Shown: positions 9,311 to 18,516, numbered from the stretch's first letter. The stretch: 27,172 nucleotides of DNA from Asterionellopsis glacialis (GCA_014885115.2 WKLE02000536.1:1-27172), one strand, 5' to 3'. A program made the numbers and translations. Notes: generated by a model from the sequence alone, not told the origin.

Positions 9311-11823
9311 ATGTCAAGTGAAGGAAATGTTGTGTCATTTTCAACAAGGATGATGAATCAACAACAATCGCTACCCGCTGTAGAACCCGCTGTAGAAGGT
9401 ATTGGTGACAATTGTTCTACAACTGTACTTCCATTATTGCAACAACAACAACTTCAAGAATCAAAACAGGCAGAAGAATTGTATGATGCATGTTATCGAG
9501 AGGGTATTCCATCAACAGACGTACATTCAGCTGTCATCGAATCACATAGGTGGCATCAAAGATGGAGACAAGATGCACTTGGTCTAGATCATAATATGAT
9601 ACAACCACCATTAACCCGCAACTTATCAGAAGATGGTAGTGATTTGTATCATTCAATTAAAAAAAAAGTACTATCACAGGATGATGCAAACAATACAATA
9701 CCATCTTCAAAGCGATCGGCAATAATAGCGTCGACTAATGCTACTACTTCAAGGTTTCAACGCTCTCTTCCAAAGTACAAGCGTCAGACAATAAGACATT
9801 ATTCATCATCAACAACATCCACGAAACCATCACCATCAGCTACATCTTCAGTTTTGAAACCCAAAATTGGTACATCCTCTACAACAAGCAAAAATTTTTT
9901 GAACAGGGACGAAGAAGAGACTTTACAACCTCGTCATAGTAAACGACCCCACCGAGTCTCTTTTGCTACTCAAGAACAGGAGCCCCAAAATCGACACCAG
10001 AGGATTCCATCTTCTAAAAGTAGTGAAGAAACTGATGAAACAGTGATTCGTCCAAATCCGATCAGACCCAAGTACCCTAACGTAAGTCATTCTTATTTTG
10101 ATTTACGACCACGATGGTGTAAACCACAAGGCAATCATCATCACCCTGCAGGTCCAGGAAAACGCTACAAGAATCCACTACCTGATATTGTCCCTTTACA
10201 AGGTGCTATATCTCCTTTAGAACTACCTCCTCCAAGATGTTCAAGACCATCGCCAAAAGAAATCGATCCATTAGAACTACAACTTCCTCCAAGATGTTCA
10301 AGACCATCGCCACAAGATATCTCTCCATCAGAATTACAACTTCCAAGATGTTCAAGACCAATACCACAAGACATTTCCCCACTACAATTACAACCTCCTC
10401 AAATGACATCAACATTTGTTGAAACAGGTACTGCTCCTCCGGGCCTTGTTGAACTAGATGATGACGACATCATCCACGAAAGGAGCAAGCATCGCACCTC
10501 CTACTACAGGACTTGTTCCACCACTACCTCTTCTTCTGAAGAGGATTACAACATCCAAACAGAGCAGCACAATGGCAATGTTGCACGAAACATCCCAAGG
10601 AAACAAATAGAAGAACGATCCTTGAGAAGCACAGCTACTGCAGCATATCACCAATCCTTACCTCATCTTCCAAGACCATACACATCTTCATCATTATTGT
10701 ACAGTAACCGACTCAAAACAATTCCAAGTGATGATGGACTAAAATCGAACTTTTTGCATGCCTTGTCCATTTCGAGTGGGGACGTTGATAATCCTGTTGT
10801 GAGGAAGGCATTGATACCTCTTGTAGAAATGTTTCAACATCATCGGAAAAATGCTACAATGATGCAACAACAATACCACTCTACTAGTAGAGGAGTAAAC
10901 ATTCCTTCCGCATCGAGTTGTAATGGCATGTGGTTAACGTTATCCAAACCTACGTATAGTGGTCATTTAGGACCCAACCAAGATGGGGATCCTCAATATA
11001 CATTGGGACGAATGGCATTTGATATGTTTCGACCTACCAAATTAGTATGTAGTTTGCAAGGAATTTTCAATCATGTAGAACAGGTTTCTCAACATCATCA
11101 CCATGATGGTAGTAGTGCGAACCGTCCTGCAATAGTAACGCCAACAGGTTTAGAGGAAGCGGTCAATAGAGATTCTTGGGAGTCTTTAAAGACCTACAAG
11201 TAAGTGAAATCATTGTGCAGTGTTTGATGTTTCTTCTTCTCTCAAGCTGTCTTTATATATATTCTAAACACACCCTACATATGCCATTCCCCGTCGATTG
11301 CTTTCTATTATCTACAAACGCTCAAAATTCTACATATTTACACAGCCTTATGACTGCCTTTACTATTGAACCGTATCATCCCGATTTCCCTTCCAATTCA
11401 CCCAATGTAGATATATGTCGTCCAATCCGTGGAATCATGACAACGTATGGTTATATAGTACCTGATCCGAATGTGCCAGATCGTTTTACAGTTTGGTTTA
11501 CAGGTGGTAAAATTGAACCGAATACTACCCAACAAGATATTCAAAATTGGCGTAAAGTCTTTGCATCACCCGCGGAACGCACCTTGAAGGAAAAAGCTGC
11601 GTGTTTCGTAGCTCAAATGTTGATGGGTGCTACCATACCTACACATATGAATCTTGAGGAAAATTCAAGTTTGACATATGAATTCACACGCCCTATTGGT
11701 GGTCATGGCTTAGCCTATGTTGATCTAATTTACATGGATGATGGATTACGTGTCATGCGTGGACACAAAGGCACCATTTTTGTATTTGCACGTGTACCTG
11801 ATCCTAATCATCTAAAGACGTAG
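9311..11823 (+). CDS. Low-complexity protein with a conserved C-terminal domain, possibly PAP/fibrillin-like (two exons)
   Basis: Exon 1 is 9311-11199 and exon 2 is 11346-11823; together they encode 788 residues. The open frame extends 5' to a GTG at 9281, but the first ATG is at 9311 and eukaryotes need ATG. The first 500 or so residues are polar, rich in Ser, Thr, Gln and Pro, and likely disordered. They include a Pro-Arg-Cys tandem repeat (10232-10400). The ordered part starts near FLHALSISSGDVDNPVVRKA, followed by MWLTLSKPTYSG, YTLGRMAFDMFRPT and LVCSLQGIFNHV. After the intron come MTAFTIEP, CRPIRGIMTTYGYIVPDP, VWFTGGKIEP and a C-terminal YEFTRPIGGHG / YVDLIYMDDGLRVMRGHKGT block. This looks like a domain I associate with diatom PAP/fibrillin-like hypothetical proteins; the family assignment is weak and the function unknown. 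No signal or transit peptide is visible. It is convergent with the SET gene. Confidence 0.85.
10232..10400 (+). repeat. In-frame tandem repeat, 54-57 bp units
   Basis: The sequence CCAAGATGTTCAAGACCA starts at 10232, 10289 and 10343, giving spacings of 57 and 54 bases (19 and 18 codons), followed by a degraded fourth half-unit. The encoded unit is PRCSRP[S/I]P[K/Q][E/D]I[D/S]P[L/S][E/Q]LQ. Each unit keeps one Cys and a PxxP-like core. The indels are multiples of three, as expected for slippage under coding constraint. Confidence 0.75.
11200..11345 (+). other. Intron of the 9311 gene
   Basis: Exon 1 ends ...CTACAA before GTAAGTGAAA (donor at 11200); the acceptor is TATTTACACAG ending at 11345. 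The 146-base intron interrupts codon AA|C, so phases agree exactly, and its removal skips the in-frame TAA at 11201-11203. A nearer AG at 11245-11246 also keeps frame but would make a 47-base intron and add an unconserved hydrophobic stretch, so it is less likely. Confidence 0.8.
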
Positions 11824-11850
11824 ACTACTCGTAAGTAGGTAGTGGTGAAA

Positions 11851-11856
11851 AATAAA
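11851..11856 (+). promoter_or_regulatory. Possible poly(A) signal AATAAA of the 9311 gene
   Basis: AATAAA lies 28 bases after the stop at 11821-11823, in the 246-base convergent gap before the SET gene. Diatom poly(A) signals are loosely conserved, so this is only suggestive. Confidence 0.35.
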
Positions 11857-12069
11857 AATGACGCATGAAGCATCAAAGGAAACTCTAGAGATCTACGCTC
11901 GCTAGGACTCCATTTATTTCCAGGATCTTGTCTGTTCACAACTAATGTGGACAAGTCTATCTAGACGGCCAATAAAAAAATGCTAGAATATTATAACACA
12001 TTTTTAACGAACAACATTTTGAACACAGACGCACACAAAAAGCTCTAGAGTTGGTAAGTCTTCCCTATC

Positions 12070-13704
12070 TTAACAGGTATGCTCTTCATAATAATACCAA
12101 CCTTCTTCCGAGTATTCTTCCCAAACAATATTAGATGGTCCTTGACCACTACAATGTTCAGTAGTAGCAGCAGCTTGAATGGCTACTTGATATGCAGATA
12201 AAACAGCATCATAAAATGTCCATATGGTATCTAATTCAGATTGTTTCATAGAATCATACATGCTGCTTGTAGTTGTACTACCAGTAGTAGTAGATTTATT
12301 GTCTGATGTCATTTTGTCAATGCCACTTCTTTGCATCCATAATGCCATGTGATCATTTTTAAACTGCAAAAGTCGTCCCACTTCTTCCTTCAGGTATGTA
12401 ACGCCCTTATCAGATGGAGGTAGAGCAAATTCAACTCGTAAGGTAGAATTAGTAGAAGCTGCTCCATTTGCAGCATCAGTCTTCTCATTCTTCTTCGTGT
12501 CATCTTCATCATTATGAATACGAAATCTAAGTCGTACATCTGGAATGATGAAGGTTCGCGGATAATCTTCGACAAATCCATAATGGGCAAACAAATCTGT
12601 CATGTCAAAATCATACCGACGGGCACCACAAGCATTACATTCATTGTAGGATGTATAAAGCTGTTCACCTGCTTTTATAGGACGATTCGTGCGCAATTCA
12701 TAGCTTTTTTCATATATAGTATGATGATGTGTATTGTAATATTTGGGTGTATTGCGGTGATTGCTCATATCATAAATAGGTACTAGTACAGTATCATCGG
12801 CACGTGTTTTCACCAACATATCCGCATGGACCCACAATTCATCCTGTAATAACTCACTGTCCTCATTCAATGCACACGCTCTGGGGTAACCATCAAAGTC
12901 TTGTGGACTCATACGTGTACCCAACAAGGTGCGAAAGAAAGCTTGAGCATCAGGGGAAAACAAGGCAGGTATATATCTACGAGGTTGATAGTATCGTAAA
13001 TATGTACCATATGGGGTTTGATGGTCTTTCATATCTTCATATAGCTGTTGTACGGTGCCACAAAAATCCCTGTTTTCGCGTGGTGGTGCCTCTTCCTCTT
13101 CTTCTTCGTATAATTCCTCTTCATCATATTCTTCCTCTTCTTCGTATTCTTCCTCTTCTTCGTATATTTCATAATATTCCTCCTCCTCCTCCTCCTCCTC
13201 CACATATTCTGGATAATCACCAAGTTGATTTGCTGCTGCATTTTCAGGTGCTTTTAAGAGTTTCCATGGAATGGTATATAAAACTTCACCTTCTGGTAAG
13301 TCTTCCATAGCATATATGCCACGAATATTATTAGGTGGTTGATAAATTTTGATCTTATCATTGAAAAAACCATCATTTTCACGTACCCAATCGATAATTC
13401 CTTGAATAAGTTCTTCTTCATCCTTATAATTTTCCTTACCACTCTGAAAGTCATCATTTTTCTTGTTGGTGTGCGTATCACTAGAACTAATAGAATCACC
13501 ATTGTTGTGCTTGTTGCCATTATTATTATCATCATTTGATTCTTTATCTACAGTGACAGCCGCAACATTGCAAGTAGAATCATATGCCACGAGGATGAGC
13601 AATAACAGCGACACTAATAATGTCGTCGTCTTCGTCATTGTACCATTCAAACGACGACGACAACCCCTACGGAGATGATTAGGAGAAAGATGTTTCTTCT
13701 TCAT
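12070..13704 (-). CDS. SET-domain lysine methyltransferase-like protein with N-terminal signal peptide or anchor
   Basis: The protein has 544 residues. It starts with a basic stretch, then a hydrophobic segment LLVSLLLLILVA (29-40) ending near A48, which reads as a signal peptide or signal anchor; a start at M23 would give a classical signal peptide. Residues 51-95 are Asn/Asp-rich. The SET domain begins at about 125 (RGIYAMEDLPEGEVLYTIP). It is interrupted by an almost pure Glu/Tyr run at 168-205, then resumes. The catalytic half shows YDMSNHRN (311-318, the SET NH motif), AGEQLYTSYN (345-354) and LFAHYGFVEDYPR (371-383). CNAC at 356-359 could bind metal. After 420 there is a helical segment like the substrate-binding region of Rubisco LSMT-type SET proteins. 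It would transfer methyl groups from S-adenosylmethionine to lysines of a target I cannot name. The hydrophobic N-terminus suggests action in the secretory system. It is convergent with the 9311 gene. Confidence 0.85.
   Translation of the reverse strand: MKKKHLSPNHLRRGCRRRLNGTMTKTTTLLVSLLLLILVAYDSTCNVAAVTVDKESNDDNNNGNKHNNGDSISSSDTHTNKKNDDFQSGKENYKDEEELIQGIIDWVRENDGFFNDKIKIYQPPNNIRGIYAMEDLPEGEVLYTIPWKLLKAPENAAANQLGDYPEYVEEEEEEEEYYEIYEEEEEYEEEEEYDEEELYEEEEEEAPPRENRDFCGTVQQLYEDMKDHQTPYGTYLRYYQPRRYIPALFSPDAQAFFRTLLGTRMSPQDFDGYPRACALNEDSELLQDELWVHADMLVKTRADDTVLVPIYDMSNHRNTPKYYNTHHHTIYEKSYELRTNRPIKAGEQLYTSYNECNACGARRYDFDMTDLFAHYGFVEDYPRTFIIPDVRLRFRIHNDEDDTKKNEKTDAANGAASTNSTLRVEFALPPSDKGVTYLKEEVGRLLQFKNDHMALWMQRSGIDKMTSDNKSTTTGSTTTSSMYDSMKQSELDTIWTFYDAVLSAYQVAIQAAATTEHCSGQGPSNIVWEEYSEEGWYYYEEHTC
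13090..13203 (-). repeat. Poly-Glu coding microsatellite inside the SET gene
   Basis: On the plus strand this is a TCC/TTC-rich run (minus strand GAA/GAG) encoding residues 168-205, nearly all Glu broken by Tyr and a few Asp, Leu and Ile. It lies within the SET domain between the N-terminal and catalytic parts, where many SET proteins carry a variable insert (SET-I). Length polymorphism between strains is likely. Confidence 0.75.
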
Positions 13705-14401
13705 TGTTATCGAAATTCAACTTTTTGGGTGTAGTGTGACTACAAGATTGATTTCTTTGCTGTGTATGTTGTTTGTCCCCGTAAAGCGCAAAACAATGCG
13801 ATGCCATCTCCCCGCGACCGAACTCAATGGTATACGAGTATGATAGGTACCTGTAAAGTAACTGGTACCGGCAGGTCCAATACCTTTATATATATATAAA
13901 TTAATGTGCATGTGAATAAACTACTAACAGTACATAATTAGAGAAAAGTATCGTGGAAAACGTTGAAAACCTTTTTTTATGTAACATTATATTTTTAATA
14001 TATAAATCCTTTTATTTAGGGCCCGTTTTAACGAAAAAATATTGATTGATTTGATTATTAGTACGAGCAGTTTTGTGTTCACTTCAACAATTTTTCGTGA
14101 ACAGGCATACCTGGTACTACCTCTCTCTCTCTAGAATAACAATAAATTTAAAATAATAGAGAAAAATTGTTCACGACCTTTTGATTGTACACGCCGCCAC
14201 TGTCGTCTGGTCTTTGTCCTGTATGGCTGAAAGTAAGGATGGAACGGGGTGTCGTCATGGTCGTTCGAGAAACTGTACGCGCGTGGGGTGGGAAAAACAA
14301 GAAAAAGAAAAGAGCTGGATGCTGATGTCAGCAGGGATAACTTTGTACCAGTTTATGTAGGTTTGTACGTCTTGTGGAATGTTCTATTTCTCGTGAACAA
14401 A

Positions 14402-14437
14402 ATTGATTGATCAGTTTTTTGTTCTTGATCAATCAAT
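14402..14437. repeat. Perfect 12-bp inverted repeat with 12-base loop
   Basis: ATTGATTGATCA (14402-14413) and TGATCAATCAAT (14426-14437) are exact reverse complements around a T-rich 12-base loop. It is the longest dyad I found in the window. Related ATTGATTGAT sequence occurs at about 14040-14050. Confidence 0.6.
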
Positions 14438-14450
14438 ATTTTGGCATTTT

Positions 14451-14495
14451 TGTTCCTATGAACATGATTTACCGGGTTCTTTGTTCCTATGAACA
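14451..14495. repeat. Duplicated imperfect palindrome TGTTCCTATGAACA
   Basis: The 14-mer occurs exactly at 14451-14464 and 14482-14495, 31 bases apart. Each copy is a TGTTC/GAACA dyad around CTAT. Half-sites of similar form (CGTGAACA, TGTTCACG) occur at 14095, 14167 and 14391 nearby. Confidence 0.55.
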
Positions 14496-14552
14496 AAATT
14501 CTGTTTGTGATAAATCAATATTGTTTCATTAAAAAACATGCCCTTATAATAG

Positions 14553-14741
14553 GGTGTCCAGGCAAATTTGCGACAACTCAAATGTGCGCCCACTTGCTCC
14601 CGATTTATAAATCAATATTTGGGGTGCAGCATTTTTGGCAGTTGGGTGCGCATTTGATGAGATTGCATATTTGGTTTTGATGACTGGTGTCCGGGATAAT
14701 TTGCAACAAGTCAAATGTGCGCTCAACTTCTTCCCCATTTT
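14553..14741. repeat. Diverged direct repeat (about 55 bp) with a partial inverted third copy
   Basis: The segments 14553-14607 and 14686-14741 align over their whole length (both start GGTGTCC; both contain TCAAATGTGCGC), offset by 133 bases. Between them TGGGTGCGCATTTGATGA at 14643-14660 resembles the reverse complement of the shared core. This could be the remains of a repeat element or LTR-related DNA next to the copia fragment, but no family is recognised. Confidence 0.5.
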
Positions 14742-15206
14742 GGAAAAGTAAGATTCCGTCTGACAGCCAACAGATACGCACTGTCTGACAGGCAGTAAAG
14801 TTCCTACTTGAGTTGTTGGTGATGTCAGTAGAGGTGTGCGTGTTAGATGAGGACATTGTGTATGTGCATGTATGTCATCTTGTTCTTGTTCATTTGTGAG
14901 GATGATTGTTGCTGATTCCTGGTGGCTTAACCCCTATCTGGGAGCCTGGAAACATGCTGGCTAGTCCTGGACTGACATCAGCACATCTGACTGTTGCTTA
15001 CCAGGAGAGCAACTGAAATCATAATGGCCAGAACAGTCCTTGGATTCAAATCCCAGCAGAATAGTGTCAAACACTCCTCATAAATTAATTATGTCATATT
15101 TAACACCACTCTCTGTGTTTCTCTCTTCATCAGATGCAATTAATATCTTTCAACATTGTGCTTCACACAACACCCTCCATCAGACAGACATTGTCACTAC
15201 ACCACC
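14742..15206. other. Sequence 5' of the copia gag; possible leader or LTR remnant
   Basis: This 465-base stretch precedes the gag ATG and should contain the 5' leader and perhaps LTR of the retroelement. I do not see a clear TG...CA LTR end, a primer-binding site or a polypurine tract, and no matching 3' LTR occurs in the window. GGATTCAAATCCC at about 15044-15056 looks like a tRNA T-loop or B-box, but no complete tRNA folds around it. Confidence 0.4.
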
Positions 15207-16704
15207 ATGTCCTCCTCTGTCACTGTTGAAAGCATCACTAAAAGCTTTCTACACCCTACCATTGAACAAATTGCTGACTGCCCCTCATACAAAACCATTG
15301 CTGCCACACACCAACTACTTAACCATAATGTGACATCAATCCCTTCAGAACTGGGTGGCGGCCAACATGGTGGCTATTTCGCCATCACCCTCTCACCAGC
15401 CATATATGAAGGAGTCAGCATTTGTCACACTCCAACAAATCCCTAACCCAACACAGTCTTCCCTGCAAAGCCAATGCAAATGAAAATGCAAATCTGAGCC
15501 ATCAAATACAATGACAACAAACATAAACATGTTTGACACAAATACAACACCCTTCAAGATGGACTCAAGAACTGACTAACAAAAGCAGTCAAACCCATCT
15601 ACATTGAAGGCCTTGCCAACCAATACACTAGATTTGCTAACATTACAATCAAAGACATGCTGGATCAGCCATCTCTATTCTTGCTATGTCAACATCACAC
15701 CATTTGACTTAGAAGAAAATGAGAAGCTCCACAAAACTGCGTATGACCCTGCAACACCAATTGAACAACTCTTCTGCCAACTTGAGGTTACCATATAATT
15801 TGCTGACCTCAGCAATCAACCAAAGTCTCTGGAACAAGTCCTAATTACAGCATATTATATCCTCTTTAAAACTGGCATATTCCATGACAGCTATTGTGAA
15901 TGACATACCAAGCCACCAATGGACAAAACATTTGATAACTTCAAAACACACTTCACCACAGCATGGAAAGACCTTCTCAATGAAAGCTTACTAACAAGCC
16001 AAGGATCTGGATACCATGGAGCAAATGCAGTCTCCAAAAAGAACACCATCCAATGGGCAACCAAAAAAGCAGAAGAATTTGCCAAGATAGACACTGTCAT
16101 TGTATCTGACTGCAGTACCATTGCAGCCTTAGTAGCCACCAACAAGAAACTTATGGACACAACACTAACCAAGAAGGACATTGTGAAATAGCATACCTCC
16201 AGGCACAACTCCACAATGACAACAACTGCAAGCCCACCCCAGATGCAAATCATTGCAACTGCCTACCCTCCAACACTAATTATTGGTGGACACACAGGTG
16301 GATTGTCAGCATAAACCACACCAGTGTCACCTGCACCCACCAAGCACCCAGCCATAAAATGGAAGCAACCCAAAAGAACACCATGGGTAGCAGCACACAT
16401 GGTAGGGACAAGGTAGATGCAGCCACAAATGCTTAAAAAACTGGGCAATCAATCAGCACAGAAACCAAACAGGTAGAAAATATTTTAATAGCACTTGAGC
16501 ATTATAATCATTACACACCACTTGACCTAATTGATTATAGCCCAGCAAATACCACTGACCACATTGCAGACACCAGAGCAACCAGCACACATTTTGGCAA
16601 CCATGACACTGCTTGTTCTAACAATAAAACAAGTACAGCCAATACTGGAATCACTGTCATCTTACCAAACAATGTACATATCAAAGCTATGAAAGGGTTA
16701 TTGA
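15207..16704 (+). mobile_element. Decayed Ty1/copia-type retrotransposon, gag and start of pol
   Basis: From an ATG at 15207 (MSSSVTVESITKSFLHPTIE) the reading continues in the copia gag pattern: IPSELGGGQHGGYFAITLSP, then YDPATPIEQLFCQL, FDNFKTHFTTAW and GYHGANAV. A nucleocapsid-like part NYWWTH...NHTSVTCTHQAPSH follows at about 16272-16370. Last comes a protease start DTRATSTHF with ITVILPNN near 16560-16690. The homology runs through two frames (15207 to about 15690, then about 15690-16250, then back) with at least seven in-frame stops. The first nucleocapsid Cys is Trp and the protease DTGATS motif reads DTRATS, so it is dead. Integrase, reverse transcriptase and RNase H are absent: homology ends near 16704, where other decayed coding DNA starts. 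Gag patterns like this occur in copia elements of diatoms and other protists (recalled). Confidence 0.82.
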
Positions 16705-17440
16705 TGAGAACACAAACTGCAGTAAGACCAAACTTGAAGAGTTCAAAAAGTACTCTGATGATACGTATCATTACTATAAATGGTTGTTTAAATGTGAAAT
16801 CAGGGTCAATGGTGAAACACGGGTACTAGAAGAAGAGGAAATTTTGTCTTTTTGGTTCTTTGACAGAAACCTCTTGCAATCCAAGCCCTTTAAGAATACT
16901 TGAGACAGAACCATGGAACTTTGGGTAACAAGGAAATTAAAGGTATTGAAGATTTCCCCATTGAAGCCAATGTCATGTGTGAGACAAGTCAATTTAAATT
17001 TGGCCTTTTATTGAAACATACCGATGTTGATTCTTGGGGTTATACCAAAAATGTCACACTCAAAGCATTTTATGTAGATGGATATAAAGAAATTGAATTT
17101 TTGGGTACCAAATTCACACTTCCAAATTGGGTCTACATCAATGAACTGGTGAGAGGTATGAACAAGGAGAAAATTCCTGACCTGGAGATCTAGATTGCGT
17201 ACTTTAACTGGTGACCATGATTTTGCAGAGGAAGATGACAGTTGGACTTCTCCCACTATTCAATATGAGGATTTTTTATGCAAAGTATTGGACTCCCTGT
17301 TTATAAAGTGATGATATTTTGTTGATATCCTTGTGGCTTGAACAAAATGGTTTGGCAGCTTTCCGTCTGGAGAGGAGGAAGTCTTATCATACAACACAAG
17401 AAACTCTTTCTCTAGTAAATGCTTCTTGCGTGCTGCTCAT
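16688..17440 (+). pseudogene. Unidentified decayed coding sequence abutting the copia fragment
   Basis: Protein-like sequence continues through three frames. The piece from 16688 (ERVIDENTNCSKTKLEEFKK ... ILSFWFFDRNLLQSKPFKNT) stops at about 16900. The next frame carries GNKEIKGIEDFPIE to LPNWVYINELVRGMNKEK (to 17193). A further shift gives RLRTLTGDHDFAEEDDSW to VLDSLFIK (17183-17311), and another gives WLEQNGLAAFRLERRKSY (about 17310-17440). The pieces follow each other within a few bases, so this looks like one former gene broken by about three small indels and stops. It does not read like reverse transcriptase, integrase or any copia part. I cannot name the family. It may be a host gene fragment or the interior of another element. 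Confidence 0.5.
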
Positions 17441-18516
17441 AAAAATAATAAATAATAATCCTAGTAGGAAATCCAAAAATTTATATATAACGATACACCA
17501 AGCGTGCATGACATTCTTGTTCTTCAACATTCATTTTATATAAGAAATGATTGGTGGAATTCTCATACCAATTTGTCGCATGAACATGGTTGGGACAGTC
17601 CTGGAAGGAGTACTATATATGCAAAAAAACGAACTATAGAAGGCAATCTTGTTGTACTTGGGTATTATTGAAAAGAGTTCTTGTTCGTGAATCCATATAT
17701 CGAGCAAGCATGTTCACAGTAGGACTAAGTATCTACAAAGATTCCTATCCTTACATATATAATTATTCTAAATTTGCAATACCGTTCTCATGCTGGCGAA
17801 TCATCTTCCTTGTTTTATTAGTGGTACCTTGTAGGGCCTCCTGAATTTGTAGATTCCATGTTGAGTCACTTCGTGGTTTGGCTGTAGGTAGGATGCTCCG
17901 CGAGTCATTCCGATGTCTCCTTCACGAATCCAAAAGGCATTTTCGTGTTTCAAGTTGCAATTGCTCACCTGCAATAATGCTTTGCTGCAAAATACTGAAC
18001 CCTGGCAGGTCATTTTGTGTTCAGTATGTACCTGTTCCTACGTAGCTACGAGTACAGATACCCAATCTGTGGTACCCAGTACCTGTACCTGGTAGGACCT
18101 AGCCTACCTAGTGCCGTACCGGTACCAGGTACGTATCATACTGTACCTGGTAGGACGAAGGACTGCATCAAAGGAATAGTCTCCCCCATCCCTCTCTCAA
18201 GAACAAGACAACAACAAAAAGTGTTTCTCTTGACGTGTGTGTGGGGTGTGTGTTTGTGTGGCAATCCTATTTCTAGTTTCGAGTGAATGTGCAAACATTA
18301 CCAACGCATTCAAGTCATACGTTGGGAAACGTCATAACAATTGTTTTCCAATTCCAGATTCAAGTGCTACTATATTTCTTGTGTCATTCAAGGGTTAAAA
18401 CAAAATCATTGGAACAACCGATTTCCAAAGGTTTTGAACATTCACAAGGGTTTTTCTAGAGCACACAAGTCATTTTCATTTTTGAAAACTCTCCATTCCA
18501 TTGCAGTTTGTGTAGA
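17441..18516. promoter_or_regulatory. Upstream region of the TPR gene, GGTACC-rich
   Basis: No supported gene. The last 450 bases before 18517 probably hold the TPR promoter and 5' UTR. Between 18070 and 18156 GTACC/GGTAC motifs are dense. A pyrimidine-rich CTCCATTCCATTGCAG ends at 18506, ten bases before the ATG, and could be the acceptor of a 5' UTR intron. GT runs occur at about 18234-18260. Confidence 0.5.
18084..18156. repeat. 15-bp direct repeat in a GTACC-rich cluster
   Basis: TGTACCTGGTAGGAC occurs exactly at 18084-18098 and 18142-18156, 58 bases apart, with CCGTACCGGTACCAGGTAC between them. The cluster lies about 360-430 bases upstream of the TPR start. Confidence 0.6.

Larger units (their letters stand above)
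13705..14552. promoter_or_regulatory. SET gene upstream region with clustered dyad repeats
   Basis: No gene is seen. This 850-base stretch holds the SET gene promoter and an unusual density of short repeats: GGTACC at about 13847 and 13863, a (CT)6 run at 14121-14132, several TCGTGAACA/TGTTCACGA copies (14095, 14167, 14391), the 12-bp inverted repeat at 14402-14437, and two exact copies of TGTTCCTATGAACA. Confidence 0.55.

Noticed and set aside
11176..11823. Separate 215-residue gene after the 9311 frame
   Set aside because: It starts at a non-conserved codon inside the first frame; GT-AG signals with matching phase join the two parts into one gene.
12804..13310. 168-codon plus-strand frame opposite the SET gene
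   Set aside because: Its Pro/His/Leu-rich content is the antisense of the poly-Glu tract.
14990..15070. tRNA gene or tRNA-derived element near the GGATTCAAATCCC motif
   Set aside because: The T-arm-like motif is there, but no matching acceptor or anticodon stem can be drawn and the T-stem has a mismatch next to the loop.
16900..17193. Intact 97-residue gene
   Set aside because: It starts at TTG, and its neighbours on both sides continue the same protein-like sequence in other frames, so it is a fragment of a broken gene.
18508..18516. TTG start at 18508 for the TPR gene
   Set aside because: It is not a normal eukaryotic start and lies next to a possible splice acceptor; the ATG at 18517 is preferred.
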